Source: Anaerovibrio sp. (lineage in GTDB: Bacteria; Bacillota; Negativicutes; Selenomonadales; Selenomonadaceae). Taken from it: 5,987 bases of DNA. Positions within the stretch are counted from its first letter, which is position 1. Each line of letters begins with the position of its first letter. Below the pieces are notes generated by a model. It was not told the origin of the DNA. It ran no database searches and was given only the letters and a program-made list of their open reading frames with translations. Below, piece by piece: positions 5,946 through 5,987 of the stretch. Location of the stretch: contig JAEDOE010000083.1 in assembly GCA_016302095.1 (NCBI GenBank), positions 1 through 5,987 of the forward strand, in the 5' to 3' direction. Position numbers and translations under genes: made by a program.

Positions 5946-5987
5946 ATGCAGATTGACAATATTGGGACAAATTCCATACTGGCGCAG
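5946..5987 (+). CDS. Start of a gene, probably FlgJ-type rod-binding protein (3' end outside window)
   Basis: Fourteen codons are visible, reading MQIDNIGTNSILAQ, open to the window edge. AGGGGG (5933-5938) lies 7 bases before ATG 5946, a good ribosome site, and the gene follows flgI by 27 bases in the same direction. In flagellar operons the gene after flgI is commonly flgJ, whose N-terminal part is a short polar rod-binding domain without a signal peptide; the visible start is compatible with that. The assignment rests on position, as the visible residues are too few to recognise the family. Whether it would carry the muramidase domain found in proteobacterial FlgJ cannot be seen. Confidence 0.55.
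   Translation, partial: MQIDNIGTNSILAQ

Noticed and set aside
1..5987. CRISPR arrays, insertion sequences, tRNA or rRNA genes, attachment sites
   Set aside because: No regularly spaced repeats, transposase coding, terminal inverted repeats flanked by target duplications, or RNA gene signatures were seen; almost all of the window is accounted for by housekeeping and flagellar genes.

Overview
The window is a stretch of chromosome from what looks like a Gram-negative-type (diderm) Firmicute, most probably a member of the Negativicutes (Selenomonas/Anaerovibrio-like). The evidence is a mixture of traits. The order MreB/Mbl-like gene, then two rod genes (flgF/flhO and flgG/flhP), recalls the Bacillus mbl-flhO-flhP locus. 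It is followed directly by flgA, flgH and flgI, which build the L and P rings and are needed only when there is an outer membrane and a periplasm. Shine-Dalgarno sequences are mostly strong, as is usual in Firmicutes. The genus is an inference; no rRNA or other marker is present.

Layout, all genes on the + strand. Positions 1-305 are the 3' end of sucD (succinyl-CoA ligase alpha subunit), closed by a hairpin-plus-T-tract terminator at 340-372. A likely vegetative promoter (about 424-452) leads into mreB (497-1528, start codon uncertain). After 45 bases comes flgF (1574-2380). A 97-base gap then holds a probable extended -10 promoter and an inverted repeat overlapping its -35. Next come flgG (2478-3269), flgA (3274-4071), a GC-rich potentially structured spacer of 91 bases, flgH (4163-4783), flgI (4800-5918), and the first 14 codons of another gene (5946 onward), probably the rod-binding protein FlgJ.

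How the genes fit together. FlgF and FlgG are the proximal and distal rod subunits. FlgI forms the P ring around the rod in the peptidoglycan, with FlgA as its periplasmic chaperone. FlgH forms the L ring in the outer membrane. A FlgJ-type protein would cap or help assemble the rod. The MreB-family actin organises cell-wall synthesis and may share transcription with the flagellar genes. The unit appears to be read as one or two overlapping transcripts (promoters before mreB and before flgG).

I see no unknown multi-gene system here. The points worth a second look are molecular departures inside a familiar locus: an FlgH with no recognisable lipobox, an FlgI whose mature part has no cysteine, an FlgG that departs from two rod-family motifs which its neighbour FlgF keeps, and the regulatory-looking gaps before flgG and flgH.
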